Below, one piece after another: positions 34,859 to 47,149 of a DNA stretch of 64,000 nucleotides. The position numbers were made by a program, and so were the translations under genes. Where the stretch lies: assembly GCA_035578175.1 (NCBI GenBank), contig JAQMRL010000007.1:49362727-49426726 (forward strand), written 5' to 3'. The stretch is from Catonia carolina. Lineage: Eukaryota; Arthropoda; Insecta; Hemiptera; Achilidae. The notes below the pieces were generated by a model. It was not told the DNA's origin, did no database searches, and saw nothing but the letters and a program-made list of their open reading frames with translations. The stretch's first letter is position 1. Each line of letters begins with the position of its first letter.

Positions 34859-34989
34859 TTTTTTTTTTTTTTTTTTTGGTTTAACGTCCGACTGTTTTGC
34901 AAATTGCTGCTAATGCAGACGGTGAAGGATGAAATGAATTTTTTGTAACGTATGAAAAAATGCCATGCCCGAGTGGGATTCGAACCCAA
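34859..34989 (-). mobile_element. tRNA-derived SINE, truncated, with target duplication
   Basis: It is flanked by an exact 12-bp direct repeat, GTTTAGTAAGAA (34847-34858 and 34990-35001). On the minus strand the insertion starts at the B box (GGGTTCGAATCC partly retained) and ends in poly(A), the plus-strand T run at 34859-34876. The duplication and 5-prime truncation show retroposition. Confidence 0.8.
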
Positions 34990-35001
34990 GTTTAGTAAGA
35001 A

Positions 35002-36607
35002 GTGGTTATCATGACCGTATAACAGATACTGCTGAAAAAACCCTACACTGCTTAAATGTAAATAAAATTGTTAATATTAGTATATTTTTAACGATTCTTT
35101 TTTATTTTGGTTGAAATTTGTTTCTTCATTTATGATATATTATGAAAAATATTTAAATAGGGTTTTTTCAATATAAGGTTAAATTTAAGTTCCTGTGAAA
35201 TACTATCATGAAATAAATATTTTATTTTTTTATTTTATAAAAATAATGTATTTTAACCACACGTGCATTAGTACTTTTTTCAAGTTTCTGTTTAGTGTGT
35301 ACCAATTGTTTTATAACACTTCAATCATTATTTAAAAAAAATATTAAATACTCGAATTAAATAATCTCGATATAAAAGTGAATAAAAAATAAATTTAAAT
35401 TTAATCTTTAACTAAGTCAACGACAAAAGATTTTAATTCCACAAAAATCACAACCTTAGAAAATATTATATTCTTTGGCAATTCTACAAACTCTTTAAAT
35501 TTCCTTAAAAACGGGATTTAGTCTTTTAGTATGTACTAGCACAAAACTGCTGAGGACGAAAGGTTTAAAACAAAGTAATACACTGCAGCAACTTAATATG
35601 TAAGCCTGTAAAATATTGAAATTGGTGAAGCACGTTTTTTCACATTTAATTAAATGGTATTTTTGTACTTTTATGTTTTATATTGTATCACATGTAATAT
35701 TCTGTACGTACTAAACACTAAAAAGCGTAGATCGTAGCAGGCGCAGCCTATTTAGGCCTATTGCCTTCGGACATGGTATGTTTTGGAGAAGGTGTTCTTG
35801 GATCGCGTGTACTCCAATCAAATAGTACGAGTGTTGTATCCTTATAATAGTGTATTTACGAAGCGCTAACAGGAGGCTTTGGCCTCGGCCGCGGCCTCGC
35901 TGATATTCGTGGCATCATTTCACACAAACCAACACACATGTACACACAGATAATATTAGACGATCATCCGTCAGGAAGAAACATATTTTATATGACTAGA
36001 ATACTCGGTGGTAATATTTTCAAATATTTTAAGTCAAAAAATCTACCCTGAGACAACCCCACCTGAAAACTTGTTAGAATTCCTTAATATACTGATCAAT
36101 ATTAAATAGTTTATTAGTTACTTCTTACAGTAATTTTACATATAATTAGGATGAAAAAATTCATGGTTTTCAATAAAAATACATTTTCATCTTAATTTAT
36201 GCTCAAGAAAACAATTTCTTGAAACATTGAATTATATCTTTAACTTTTATCTGATAAAATTAAACCATCAAATACCTATTAGTAACTTACTTAAAATAGT
36301 TAAATTTACAAATTAGTTGACCCATTCGCACGACGATCAAAATGAAAAACAAAATTTTAATTGTTTATCCAATCAAAAATTAAAATTAACTGATCATAGA
36401 TTTTAAAAAAGTAGCAGATTTGTGTACTTTTCAAGTACTTTTATATGAAAAAATCTTTATTCATCTAACTAAACAGAAGACAATTTTTTCAAATAAATTA
36501 TTACATTTATACGTACATTAGGAATTCATAAGGTGTATATTATATAAGGGAGATATATTATGACAGTGTACTAGTATTTTACTTGTGTGCAGTATATGTC
36601 TCTTAAT
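35002..36607. other. AT-rich stretch with a CpG-rich patch
   Basis: A patch at about 35725-35930 includes GGCCTCGGCCGCGGCCTCGC and stands out in composition. It has no long frame. An untranslated exon or decayed repeat is possible. The rest is featureless. Confidence 0.45.
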
Positions 36608-36776
36608 TACGTTTTTTGTTTTACGTTCGACTGTTCTGCAGTTACTGCTAATGCAGATGATGAGAAGGGTGATTGATGAAAGTGAGTGAAGAAAAATTCC
36701 AGTCTTGACCCGAAATCGAACCAGGGACCTCTGGCATAAAAGCCAGGTGTACTGACCACTACACCACGAGCCATCC
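36608..36776 (-). mobile_element. tRNA-derived SINE, different head, reverse strand
   Basis: The minus-strand head reads GGTGTAGTGGTCAGTACACC, then an anticodon-arm-like CTGGCTTTTATGCCAG and a B-box-like GGTTCGATTTC. The head differs from the SINE at 32288. The 3-prime tail (GCAGAACAGTCGAACGTAAA) is shared. It is followed by a short A-rich run. Confidence 0.65.
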
Positions 36777-37135
36777 AATCTGAACAGCATATTTTCAATA
36801 ATAAGGAAAGTAGAATCAACTTAATCATAATATATTCGTATAAATTGTCGAACACTCCAATGTAATTAAAGGGTAAAGCGGACAATGGAAGAACTTAAAA
36901 CTGTAGAATGGGTTGTTGTCGGATTCGAAGAACTAAAAAGAGAAGACGACAAGATAAATGACAACAATATCAAATCAGAGTACTGGATAACCCTTTTGTG
37001 TCACTATTTTCATTTAAAAAATTAAACTCTACAATTTTACAAAATATTACCACGGAAATAGTCGAATTACTTTAGACAAGTTTTGTTATTTTATTTTAAT
37101 TTTTGTTCAAAATTTCTTATCTATTTGTAGAGGCA
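36777..37135. other. AT-rich spacer, nothing recognised
   Basis: No supported feature. The frame at 36607-36885 is mostly the SINE in antisense. Confidence 0.5.
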
Positions 37136-37880
37136 AAAATTTTGTGTGAAACAATCACACAACTTTCTCTTGCCAATGAAAATAACGAAACATAAACCCA
37201 TGTTTAATAATGAGTAACCAATATAAAATTAAAAACGTAACCTAATATTAATCAAGAGTGAATGACCCAAAATTAAAGTCAACCTTTGTTGAACTTAACA
37301 ATCATGAAAGTCACTATTTAACGCTAAACTAAGCATTGTAGGAACAAATTATTTTAAATAAAAGTTGTAGATTTTTTAAATTTTTTACAAATTTAATTAT
37401 ATGTAGTGCACTTTTGCCCTAAAATGCACATAAAGGCCAAAATCTTAAAACCCTATTTTTACTATACTAGAACACAGCCAGCCAAGATTTTCAGCTGCCG
37501 TGATATGTAGAACACAAAAGATGTAGTAAATACGACAATTTAAAAAATAATAGAAGACGCCGTTTTGAGAAAATCGCAAAAATTTAAAACACCGCACAAA
37601 AATAAACTACACTTTGGTTGACTTATGTCGATAAAAATGTTATGCTGGGTCCTTTAGTAGTACCATACATAAGTTCCAAGTTTCAACTTCGTACAAAATT
37701 CCTTCGTACAAAATATGTGTGTGCGTGCGCACGCACACACATCAATCGCTAAAAACATCTTTTTTGAATTCAGATCGTTTTATTACGGATATTTCCGGTG
37801 ATAACTGGAATTCGAAAAATCAACATGAAAACAATTATTTCATTCCCTGTATATTCACACAGGGTAAGAGAAAGTAAAAT
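37136..37880 (-). mobile_element. Family H, complete but one-monomer copy
   Basis: Both ends are present: the reversed stem-loop and ACTTTCTCTTGCC at the left, and GTAAGAGAAAGTAAAA at the right. The core has only one monomer, giving about 745 bp, and the microsatellite is short (37727-37742). It is a deletion variant. Confidence 0.75.
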
Positions 37881-38235
37881 GATTAATTAAAGAGGCTTAG
37901 CCGATGTTTTTTTTAATAATTTACTTAATGCAATTATAAGAGTCAGTTAAAGGAGACTGTAATATCAATATTTATTGGTTAAATATACACAACATATATA
38001 CGTTTAAAATATTACTCAATGTAGTGTAATAGTGTTAAACGTTTTTGTGTATATAGCCTAATAAGACAAAAATATAATAACATAAAATGCTTCAGGGAAG
38101 AGAAATGAACATCTAGTAAGAAAACTAACTCAGTATTATAGAACCAACATGAATAATTAAACTGCCAAATTTGAATAAAAGTTACAGACTGCCGTCGTAA
38201 CAAAATCTTTTATTAACTAGTTTTTATATACATCT
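37881..38235. other. AT-rich spacer, nothing recognised
   Basis: No supported feature. Confidence 0.5.
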
Positions 38236-38269
38236 AATATGCTTTACAAATTATTTGAGACACGTTGTG

Positions 38270-38775
38270 GAAATTATTGGGACATTTTTCCTCTTCAGTA
38301 ACTTTTAAACTGTAAAACACCCGATGAAACAAGTATTTTGGGGGTTTTTCACAACAAATTACCCAGGCAGTTTATTTCTTGTTCAAGGTATGATGAATTT
38401 AAAAAAGTTTATAGAAATATTACGATGTAAAATTGTTCCGTTCATGCAAACTTTTGGAGGGAAATTTCAACATAACTTGGCTTCTTTCCATAAATCGAAA
38501 TGGGTCAAGACTTTCATGCTGGAAAATCAAATTAATGTGCTTGATTGGTCTAGGAATTCACCAGATATAAATCGCATTGAGAACTTGTGGAATATTTTAA
38601 AGAAATGTTTAGGTAAGATGGATTATACACAAAATAACGCATGAAAATTAATGCTATAAAAGTATCGTTCCACGATGTTGAAGTTAAGAAAATGTCTTTT
38701 AACCTGATAGAGTCAAAGCCAAAACGTATTAAAGAGGTCATTCTGCTAAAGGAGTACATACTTTGTACTGACACA
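38270..38775 (+). pseudogene. Tc1-like transposase C-terminal half
   Basis: The open frame at 38324-38644 reads KQVFWGFF, then LVQGMMNLKKFIEIL and ENQINVLDWSRNSPD, ending with INRIENLWNILKKCLG. A frameshift follows, and the next frame (38641 on) continues SFHDVEVKKMSFNLIES with KPKRIKEVI. This is the DD34E Tc1 core. The glutamate of NxIENLW is kept. The central QQDNAPxH motif is QHNLASFH, losing its aspartate. The N-terminal DNA-binding half is absent. An AAATTATTGGGACA motif near 38270 resembles a Tc1 inverted-repeat end. The copy is dead and abuts a LINE on the opposite strand. Confidence 0.75.
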
Positions 38776-39400
38776 GGTATTTATCAATGTATTTATTGTC
38801 ATCAGTCTCTCGACTGGCTTGATACAGTTCTCCAAGCTGTTCTCCAACGCAAGTCGTTTCATATCTACATATCTGTAACATCCTACATCTTTTTGTAATT
38901 TGCTTTAAATATTCCAACCTTTGCCTCCCCCTACAATTCACTCCTTCAATATACCCCCCATTACTGATAGACCAATACCTGGATGTCTTAAGATATGCCA
39001 CACTAGCCTATCCATTATTCTGCTAAGATAATTCTGTATACACTTTTTTCATCCACTCGCCTAAGAACCTCTAAATTATTTATTATGTCCACCCACCTAA
39101 TCTTTAAAATTTTCCTATAACTACACATTTCAAAAGCTTCTATCCTTTTCCTTTCTACAGCCCCTATCACCCACGTTTACTTCCGTATATTGCTACACTC
39201 CAAACATAGTGTTTTAAGAAATTTTTCATAATCTGTAAGTCAATTTTTGTAGTCAGTAAGCTGTATATCAATGTACGTATCCAACGCAAAGAATGAATAA
39301 AAGCATAGTTTCTTAAAAAAGTGTTTTTTTCTTTGTTCAAATTAATTTGCACAGTATAGTACAATAAATAATTTCCCATTTTTTTTAACACCATAAGATT
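38775..39400 (-). pseudogene. LINE ORF2 C-terminal fragment, reverse strand
   Basis: On the minus strand, LLTTKIDLQIMKNFLKHYVW and SVAIYGSK are followed by degenerate VDIINNLEVLRRVDE-like sequence. The end reads GRQRLEYLKQITK, with WRTVSSQSRD in another frame. These are the last motifs of the LINE family seen at 29150 (KTYVWSVALYGSETWT, RGRPRLxYIKQI, WRxASNQS). Frameshifts are frequent. Confidence 0.7.
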
Positions 39401-39818
39401 AAGTACTGATGGTTTGATTTAAAAGTAAACCAAATCAATACTATTTCTAGAAATAAATTTTTCTAGAAATCATCGGTTAAAAGTTAATTAATTTTATGCG
39501 AGGTCTAAAATTTAAATGGACGGCTTTCATAAACACGATTACATGCTAACTATTTTGTTTTATAAGTTCCCGAATTTAAAACTAGCTTTTATTGCTCATA
39601 ATTTACAAAAAGAACCGTACTTGGTTCACACAGACTCAACATTTTTCAAGAAAGAAAGAAATCAATATTACCAATTCGTGAAAAAATAATTATTGAATTT
39701 TCTCTCTCAAATGGCTAGGTAACCTAACCACCAACATTATCAGAAAGTTTTTAATTTTGTAGATAGTTTACTCTAGCATCAGAGGATCTACTCTAATTTA
39801 TACAATATTATTATTGTT
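39401..39818. other. AT-rich spacer, nothing recognised
   Basis: No supported feature. Confidence 0.5.
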
Positions 39819-39911
39819 AAGGTCATCAGCCGAAAGGCAGGTTTAAACCTCTAGAGGCTTTACTAGGTAAAACGAGAAGTGAGGTGGTTTACAATTGCCT
39901 TCCTCACTAAA
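39819..39911 (-). mobile_element. Family C retroposon 3-prime fragment
   Basis: The reversed last 93 bp of family C are present: AAGGTCATCAGCCGAAAGG up to the CCTTCCTCACT block. Confidence 0.6.
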
Positions 39912-40039
39912 CTAACAAACCAATAAGGTTTTTATAAATAAAAAAATCCCTTTCATGAGACGACGCGTCTCATGGCTGGTGGCAGTTTTTAAAAAGGCTT
40001 ACATTTGGACTTATGGCAAAAACCGTTAGTGATTTCTCT

Positions 40040-40275
40040 ATATACTCTTTAAGAGGAATTGAATGACACTATTTTTTTCCCAAATTCCAACTTTGATTTC
40101 TTGACTTCCGGTTTTGGGCGACTTCCGGTCGAAACCCGAACTTCAAACAAATCTAGGCCCTCTAATTTTTTGTGTAGATTACTAATCTGAAAACAGTTTG
40201 TTGCTATCCCTTGTAGTTTCTGATATCTGGGTGTGACAGACGGCCAAAACAAAATGATAGATGACAATTAAAAAA
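40040..40275 (-). repeat. Interspersed repeat family F, reverse strand
   Basis: The reverse complement aligns with 4985-5240 through GTCTGTCACACCCAGAT, CAAACTGTTTTCAGATTAG and GTTTGAAGTTCGGGTTTCGA. Its ends are not defined. Confidence 0.55.
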
Positions 40276-40734
40276 TGATTGCCACCAATAATTCAAAAAG
40301 ATCTTATTATTTTAGATATTATAAGCAGCATTGAACAGTAGAAATTATTTAGAGTAATATATTTTTTTGGATAAATTTTACACAATATGAGAATGTATCA
40401 TAATAATAAGGTAGCTTATATAATTATGTTGTACTCGAAATTCTGACTAAAAGGTTAGGAGGTGTATTTTTATCGAAAATGTCGATTTACACGAGATAAC
40501 TTTCCAAGTTGTCAGTTGTTACTTAAAAGTATTTTATTGTTACAAAACTACATTTATTATAACCCTGTTTATTTCATAATTTTGGGCACGTTTAATTGTT
40601 TTTCAAAAGTTTCAAATTGTTCTCAATTTCTAAGTTTAGATCCACCAAAATTTCCTTTAAAAATTATTATTCATAAGGCTTTATAAAATACATTTTAACA
40701 TATTTAGCAGTAAGTTTAGAGAAAGTTCTTGCGC
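40276..40734. other. AT-rich spacer, nothing recognised
   Basis: A 74-residue frame (40462-40686) has no recognised motif. Confidence 0.5.
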
Positions 40735-41250
40735 ATTATGATGGGTTCGAAGATACTAGATGGACAGTTCAGGTTACGAGGAAGAGGAAAACTGTACAAG
40801 AAACCGAACGGTTAGTAGAGTTAATCAGAAAACGAATAAAATTCTACGAACACTATCTGTATAGGTGGCAAAAGGTTGAAAAAATACATTTTATAAATAC
40901 TAAACAATAGACTTAAGTTATCAGATAAGCGGCTTAAAGAAGTCAGAAAAGATATTGAGGAAACAGGAATAAACCGAGAAAATATAAAGGGAATAACCAA
41001 ATGTAGACACTTGGTAACCAAGTTCAAGGGCTTCCACAAATAACCAAAGCAGAACACCCGATGGATGAAAGAAAGGATTAACTCGTCGATAAACTTATAC
41101 AGGAAACTGGTATAAACTGATAAAACATAATGGACCTAACCAAGTTCAGACAACTGATTAGTGACTCTTCCAGTAAGTGCAAAATAAAACACATGATGAA
41201 TGGAAGAAAGGAGAAAAGCCTATAGTAAATCAGTTCTGACAGTATCGACT
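40735..41250 (+). pseudogene. LINE ORF2 C-terminal fragment
   Basis: Broken frames give RKRIKFYEHYLYRW, then LKEVRKDIEETGINRENIK and further pieces like KQNTRWMKER. This matches the abundant LINE family of 1626 and 49285. Part of the segment appears duplicated: the GATATTGAGGAAACAGG region recurs as TATACAGGAAACTGG. It is followed directly by a family C fragment. Confidence 0.55.
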
Positions 41251-41425
41251 AGTCTGACCCTGTGGTGAATAAAGTGAAGGTGGAATTTCCAGGATGGAAA
41301 GTAGATACATTTCAGAGACCCTGGCTTCCTGAGCATACTTTTCTATTCTGAGAAGAAGGTAATGGTAAACCACCTGACTCCTCGTTTTACTCAGTAAAGC
41401 TTCAACAGGTTCAAACAAACCGAGC
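41251..41425 (+). mobile_element. Family C retroposon 3-prime fragment
   Basis: It begins internally at AGTCTGACCCTGTGG and runs through AATGGTAAACCACCTGACTC to CAACAGGTTCAAAC. It is 5-prime truncated, without a clear AAC tail. Confidence 0.6.
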
Positions 41426-41991
41426 TTCCAGAAATATCTAAAGTTAGGCCTGCTTTAAGTAGTCTAAAATTGGCTCTATACGAAAAAAATTAATAACGTT
41501 TAATCAAGCAGAATTATTATGTTAGCTTCATTTTGTTAAAGATTTTAATGGATATAATGAATAAAAAAATACGATAACTAATTGCTAAAATGTAAAAAGT
41601 TTTGCTTAATTTTCTACTAAATTTCCTGTGAACATGTCACATGTAATATAAATTTTACAAAACAATAATTTCTGAAAATTTTATGAAATTAAAATTAAGT
41701 ACCTATATAAATTTGTTAATAGTTTTAATTTTTGTGTAATGCGAGAAACTACGTACACTAAAAAATACGGCACAGTTTGATATTGAGCAAAAATGGAGAC
41801 CTTATAACATTACCTAATAAAAATAATTGACTGATTATTTGAACAAACTGACATATTACAATCAAATAAGTTACGGAGTCTTTTCAATTACAATTTTTAA
41901 CATGATTCCGTATCACATTTAATATTTTTAATAACTATAAATATTTCAATAAGTCCTTAATATCATATAAATATTTGTTTCAATTACATTT
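41426..41991. other. AT-rich spacer, nothing recognised
   Basis: No supported feature. Confidence 0.5.
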
Positions 41992-42914
41992 TTTACTTTC
42001 TCTTGCCTATATGAATGGAGGAAGGAAAGTATTGTTTTCATGTCGATTTTTCGAAATCGAGTTATCACCAGATGTACCCGTTTTCAGACCCCTGAACCCA
42101 AAACATGTTTTTAGCGATTGATCTGTGTTTGCGTGTGTGTATGAACAGAATTTCTCAAGAACGGAACATCGAACGGAACATTGAAACTTGAAACTTAAGT
42201 TAGATACCACTAGCAGATCCAAAACAAACATTTTCATCAAAATCGGTCAACCGGAAGTAGCAGTTTATACGTGTCATTTTTCGCTTTTTTCGATTTTCTC
42301 AAAAACGGCTATTATGATTTCTTTTTAAATCGCCTCATTTACTAAATTTTTTATGTTCTACAAGATAGAGTAGGCGATATGTCTGCTAAAATTCTTGAGA
42401 AGGTTGTTTTCGCGTAAAAAATTGTTTTGTTTAAGATTGCGACTTGAATATCCATTTTAGCACAAAAATTTATAATAAAAGTTGTAGAGAATTTAAAATC
42501 CTACAACTTTTATTTCCAACTTTTATAATGCTTATTTTTTTTAATTAGCGATTTTCTGTTTGCTTCTCACGAAAACGTGTAAAGTATTGATTTTTTAAGA
42601 TTTAAGCCTTAGTATGCATTTTACGACAAAAATGTATTATCAAATTTATAGAAAATTAAAAGAACTACCACTTTTATATTGAACATTTTTCTCTATAGAG
42701 CCTAGTTTAGCATGAAAGAGTGATTTTACGTATTTTTAAGCCAAACTGAGGTTAATTTTCATTTTGCGTCTTTCACTCATGATTAAAATAAGGTTATGGT
42801 TTTGAGGTTAGTTTCTTTGTTTATTTCTAATGTTTTATTACTAAAGTTAGGTTATATTGTTCATTATTGCATTGGCAAGAGAAAGTTGTGTGAGTGTTTC
42901 ACACCAGATTTTTG
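41992..42914 (+). mobile_element. Family H, full-length copy
   Basis: The left end TTTTACTTTCTCTTGCC and the right end GGCAAGAGAAAGT, with an intact stem-loop GTGTGAGTGTTTCACAC and CAGATTTTT, are all present. There are two monomers. The microsatellite is reduced to about GCGTGTGTGT, showing that length varies independently of the rest. Confidence 0.8.
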
Positions 42915-43034
42915 TTTTATTAATACAGTTCCAATCTACAAATTTACGCAATGTGTTAAAGTAACAAATTTGATAACGAGTTGTAGCTATATAGAAAAAA
43001 GCCTATCGATGTATTGTGTGTTATAAAATGCATT

Positions 43035-43385
43035 GGATGGCCAGTACAGTTCAGGAGAAACAGAAGAACTGTATAAAGAAAATAAAACATTGATGAAGAC
43101 AATCAGGAAACGAAGACAAAAATTCAACGAAACATATATACAGAACGGATAAGAAGTGATTGACCAAACACATTTTTGGTGCAACAGTACATACTAAGAT
43201 GTCTGATAGTGGTTTAAGGATGTCATGAAAGACCTTGAATGGATCGGAGTACAACAAAATTATACTTTGGACTGAAAAACGCTTTAACGTAGAACAAAAA
43301 CAAAACGGCGGATGAACAGAAAAAGAAGAAAGCCGACAGTGAAAGAATAATTTAAATATTAGTTGAAAAATTACTTCTAAAAATG
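43035..43385 (+). pseudogene. LINE ORF2 C-terminal fragment
   Basis: It parallels the LINE pieces at 1626 and 40735 (AGACAATCAGGAAACGAAGA, AACAAAAACAAAACGGCGG) and is heavily decayed. Confidence 0.5.
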
Positions 43386-43706
43386 TTTAAACTTGTTTGA
43401 CATGATTTGTAATAAACCAAAATGATGAAAACTCACATCGAATTTTACTAAGACATTCATAAAACAGAAAAACACATATAGATATATAATTTGTTTAAAT
43501 TCAACCAACTATTTATAAAAAAAATAACGAACAATATCGAAAATGTTTTCTGGAAGAAAGGCGTTCAAAGATTCAAGTAAAACAGTTCATTTATTTGTTT
43601 TTTCGATATCTAAGAAAAATATTAAACAATATTTTATGTAATTATTTACAAGTATTTATCTAGCATATCTTTGAAAATTTATTGTTTAAAATTATTAGCG
43701 GTTGTT
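43386..43706. other. AT-rich spacer, nothing recognised
   Basis: No supported feature. Confidence 0.5.
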
Positions 43707-43716
43707 ATTTCTTGAC

Positions 43717-44113
43717 CTGCCCATAATAGACAGGTGGAGTGTCAAATTAGTTACACTCAATCTGTTCGTTACAGGGCTAAAATAAATAGTTCTGTTTCTT
43801 ATCACATGGTCAGCCAATTAAATGACTGAATCATTTAAGAACAGAAGAGGTAGAGGTGTAAAAGACACTAATCAGAGTTATCTCCTCTGAAAGTAATGGA
43901 TTTCATTATACAGCCAGACCCTGTGGTGAATGAAGTGAAGTGTCATTTGCAGAGTGGAAAATATATGCTTTTCAGAGGGCCCGGCATGCTGATAAGTGTT
44001 CTTTTCCACTCAGTGATGAAAGCAATGGTAAATCACCTCATTCCTTATTTTACTTAGTAAAACCTATACAGGTTCAAACCAGCCTTTTGGCTGATGACCT
44101 AAACAACAACAAC
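43717..44113 (+). mobile_element. Family C retroposon with exact 10-bp target duplication
   Basis: It is a complete copy from CTGCCCATAATAGACAGG to CGTGATGACC-like sequence plus an (AAC)n tail. ATTTCTTGAC occurs directly before it (43707-43716) and directly after it (44114-44123). The duplication and tail show target-primed retroposition of a unit about 400 bp long. Confidence 0.8.
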
Positions 44114-44286
44114 ATTTCTTGACATCCATCAAACATATTATAAAAACCACATCCATTTAGAAACTAATAAAATATGTTTTTGTTTGCATCAATCCTTAAT
44201 AAAATAAACCACTGATAAATAAAAATTAAATACAAATAAGTCTATATTATAAAAATAGATTTTCGATTTTATCCAGAAATTTTAAA

Positions 44287-45201
44287 CAAAAATCTGGCGC
44301 GAAACACTTACACGACTTTCTCTTGCCAATGTAAATAATAAACAATATAACCTAACATTAGAAATAAACAAAAAACTAACCTCAGAAAACATAACCTTAT
44401 TTTAATCATGAGTGAATGATGCAAAATGAAAATCAACCTAAGTTTGGCTTAAAAATACGAAAAATCGTTTTTTGACGCTAAACTAGGTTCTGTTGAGAAA
44501 AATGCTAGGCGTAAAGATTGTAGATCTTTCAATTTCCTATAGCTTTTATTATATACACTTTTGTCGTAAAGCGGCCAAAATCTTAAAAAAATCAATTTTT
44601 TTACAGATTTTCAAAAAAAAACAGAAAATCACTAATTACCGCTAAACTATGAAATAAATAAATACAAAGAAATGGTTAAAATAAACATTATAGGTTTTTA
44701 AATTGTCTACAACTTTTATTATATACAATTTTGTGCTAAAATGCATATTAAAGCCGCAATCTTAAAAATACCATATTTTCTACGAGAGCACAGACTCCCA
44801 AAGAATTTCAGTAGACATGGTGCCTACTCTATCTTGTAGAGTATAAAAACGTAGTAAATGAGGCGATTTTTAAAAAAGTCGTAGGAGCCGTTTTTGAGAA
44901 AATTGCAAAAAAGTGAAAAATGACACGAATAAACTACTACTTCCGGTGTACCGATTTGATAAAAATGTTCGTGACGGGTTCAGTATTTAATTTTAAAGTT
45001 TCAAGTTCGTACGAAGTTCCGTTCTTGAGATTTTTTACACAAACACACACACAACACACACACATACACACAGACCAATCGCTAAAAACATGTTTTTGGG
45101 TTCAGGAGGCCTGAAAAGTGTAGATCCGGTGAAAACTCGATTTCGAAAAATCGACATAAAACAATACTTTCCTTCCTTCATATAGGCAAAAGAAAGTAAA
45201 A
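44287..45201 (-). mobile_element. Family H, full-length, reverse strand
   Basis: Both ends are present: reversed CTGGCGCGAAACACTTACAC with ACTTTCTCTTGCC, and GGCAAAAGAAAGTAAAAA. There are two monomers, and a CA tract lies at 45038-45077. Confidence 0.8.
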
Positions 45202-46506
45202 ACATATTAAAAATCCCTTTCAATTTCAATCAACGCTAAGTTTCTAAGTTTTCTTTGTACATAATCAAACAAAAATATTAATTTTGAAAACAAAGTTTAT
45301 CTTATTTAGATAATGATTGTATGGCAACCAATTCTTAAATTTGAGTTCAAATTTACCTCCAATTAGATTAAAATAAATTATTACTACAATTTTAGTGATT
45401 GAAATTTATTACATAAATGATTTTTGTTTAGTTTTTTAATCGAGCCAAAAATTAAGGTATGTAACTATGTAGTTAACTATGTAGTTAAGAAAATTATATT
45501 ATAAATAAAATATTAAAATTTTCTTTAAATACCTTTTTGAATATTTTCAGATGCAAAAATTTGGTCATGTTCTTTATAGAAAGAGATCGTATAACTAAAT
45601 ATAGTACATTGTCATCTACAAAATGAATTTGAAAACTATATTTTTCGGATTATTATGTAAAACATTTTACTTTTATTTGATGAAAAGATATTTAAAATCT
45701 AAAATGTACTTTAAATCGATAAAATCTTAATAAATTTTATAATGGCTAAATAATAGAGGTCGAGGAACGAGTAAATGGTAACTTGATTTTTTGTAAATAA
45801 TAGAAATCTCAAGAGAAAGATGTGTATAACAATAGTCAAACATCTAGAAACTATAAACGAAACAACTATGACTGGGCTAATTGTTTGTTATACAAACGAA
45901 AAATGGTTTAGGCCTAACGGGATCTGTGCTTCTTTCTGTGTACGCGAAGTCTGTCCTTATACAGCGTAAAATGTTTTTAAGAAAAACCCGTTATTCAGCT
46001 ACGGTATCGACCAGATATTTCTAATACGAGACAATAAACAAATATTAAACGGTAAAAAATCCACATTTTTAAAAATATTTCTTTATTGAATATTATTAAA
46101 TAGTGATGGATTTAATACTACTCGGTAGCAACGAACTAAGCTCAGTTGTTGTATTTAAATAAGACCGGTCCAGTAAATAACGGTCAGTCAACTGGATAAT
46201 TTACTCGCATCCAAAGCAGTTACAAAATTAATGTTGAAACAGCTTAAGTATTTTAATCTTTAAAAAAATATGTAATTATTTGAGTGACTGTTTTAAATTT
46301 TAAAGTACAAGCGGAATGAGTTAGCGTTATTTTTATAGCTTATAATTAATTATCAGAAATATTGGTAGGCTTTCTTCCTGATGTTTATAAATATATCATG
46401 TGTATTATCGATTCACCAATTTTTTATTATTTATTAATACTTATGTCAAATAATAGATTACAGTTAATTTTGAAACTAATAGAACAAGTTTCTTGACACT
46501 TTTTGG
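45202..46506. other. AT-rich spacer, nothing recognised
   Basis: No supported feature. Confidence 0.55.
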
Positions 46507-47060
46507 GTGATACCCCCGTTTTTAATTTATAAGTTGTGGTTCGCGATCGAATTTATTTTTTTAGGCGTACCTGTTGCGCATGCAGTGATGATAGTACAGT
46601 CGACCTCTGTTAATATCGGCCGATATCCCAGAATTAGCGTAACCGACTCTGTAAATCCGTCCACAACTTACTTGGTAAAATTCGTCGATCCCAGACACAG
46701 GCTACAAGGCGATCGTATTTTCTTCACTGGAGTGTCGGACATAGATTGATACGGAATCCATGGTAGGAGACACTGTCGTCCTTGAAATCAGCTGATCATT
46801 AACATCAGCACCTGCGCATTCAGCGGCAACAACAACAACAACTACAACAACAACAGCAGCTGATGACTGCCAGGAAGCACAACCACTACTCGACTGACGA
46901 CCGACTGGATCTAAGACAGAAGACGACGGCCCGCGATGCCAATGAACTTAGCGGTCGGTTCAATGTTGACGCTCCACGGGAATTATTTCAATCGACCGGG
47001 AAGTTTCCTTCTGCATCACTGTTCTTGTATCTATTTATTACACCTTTGTTCGCATAGCAG
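46507..47060 (+). other. GC-richer patch, possible pogo-like relic or exon
   Basis: Composition is clearly less AT-rich than its flanks. TACAGTCGACCTCTGTTAAT at about 46596, followed by ATCGGCCGATATC, resembles terminal sequence of pogo/Tigger-like elements. An (AAC)n/CAG run at 46829-46860 leads to ATGACTGCCAGGAAGC at 46863 and a 64-residue frame. A first exon or untranslated exon is conceivable. No domain is recognised and no splice site can be proven. Confidence 0.35.
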
Positions 47061-47149
47061 TGAAAGTGCTCTATAACAATTAAATAGTTTTAATGAATCC
47101 TTCGATAACTATACGGACACGAGCCACTCAACGCATTCGATTAATCGAC

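Noticed and set aside
36700..36776. A functional tRNA gene on the minus strand
   Set aside because: The anticodon-arm-like stem has an abnormal loop, and the sequence continues into the SINE tail shared with other copies.
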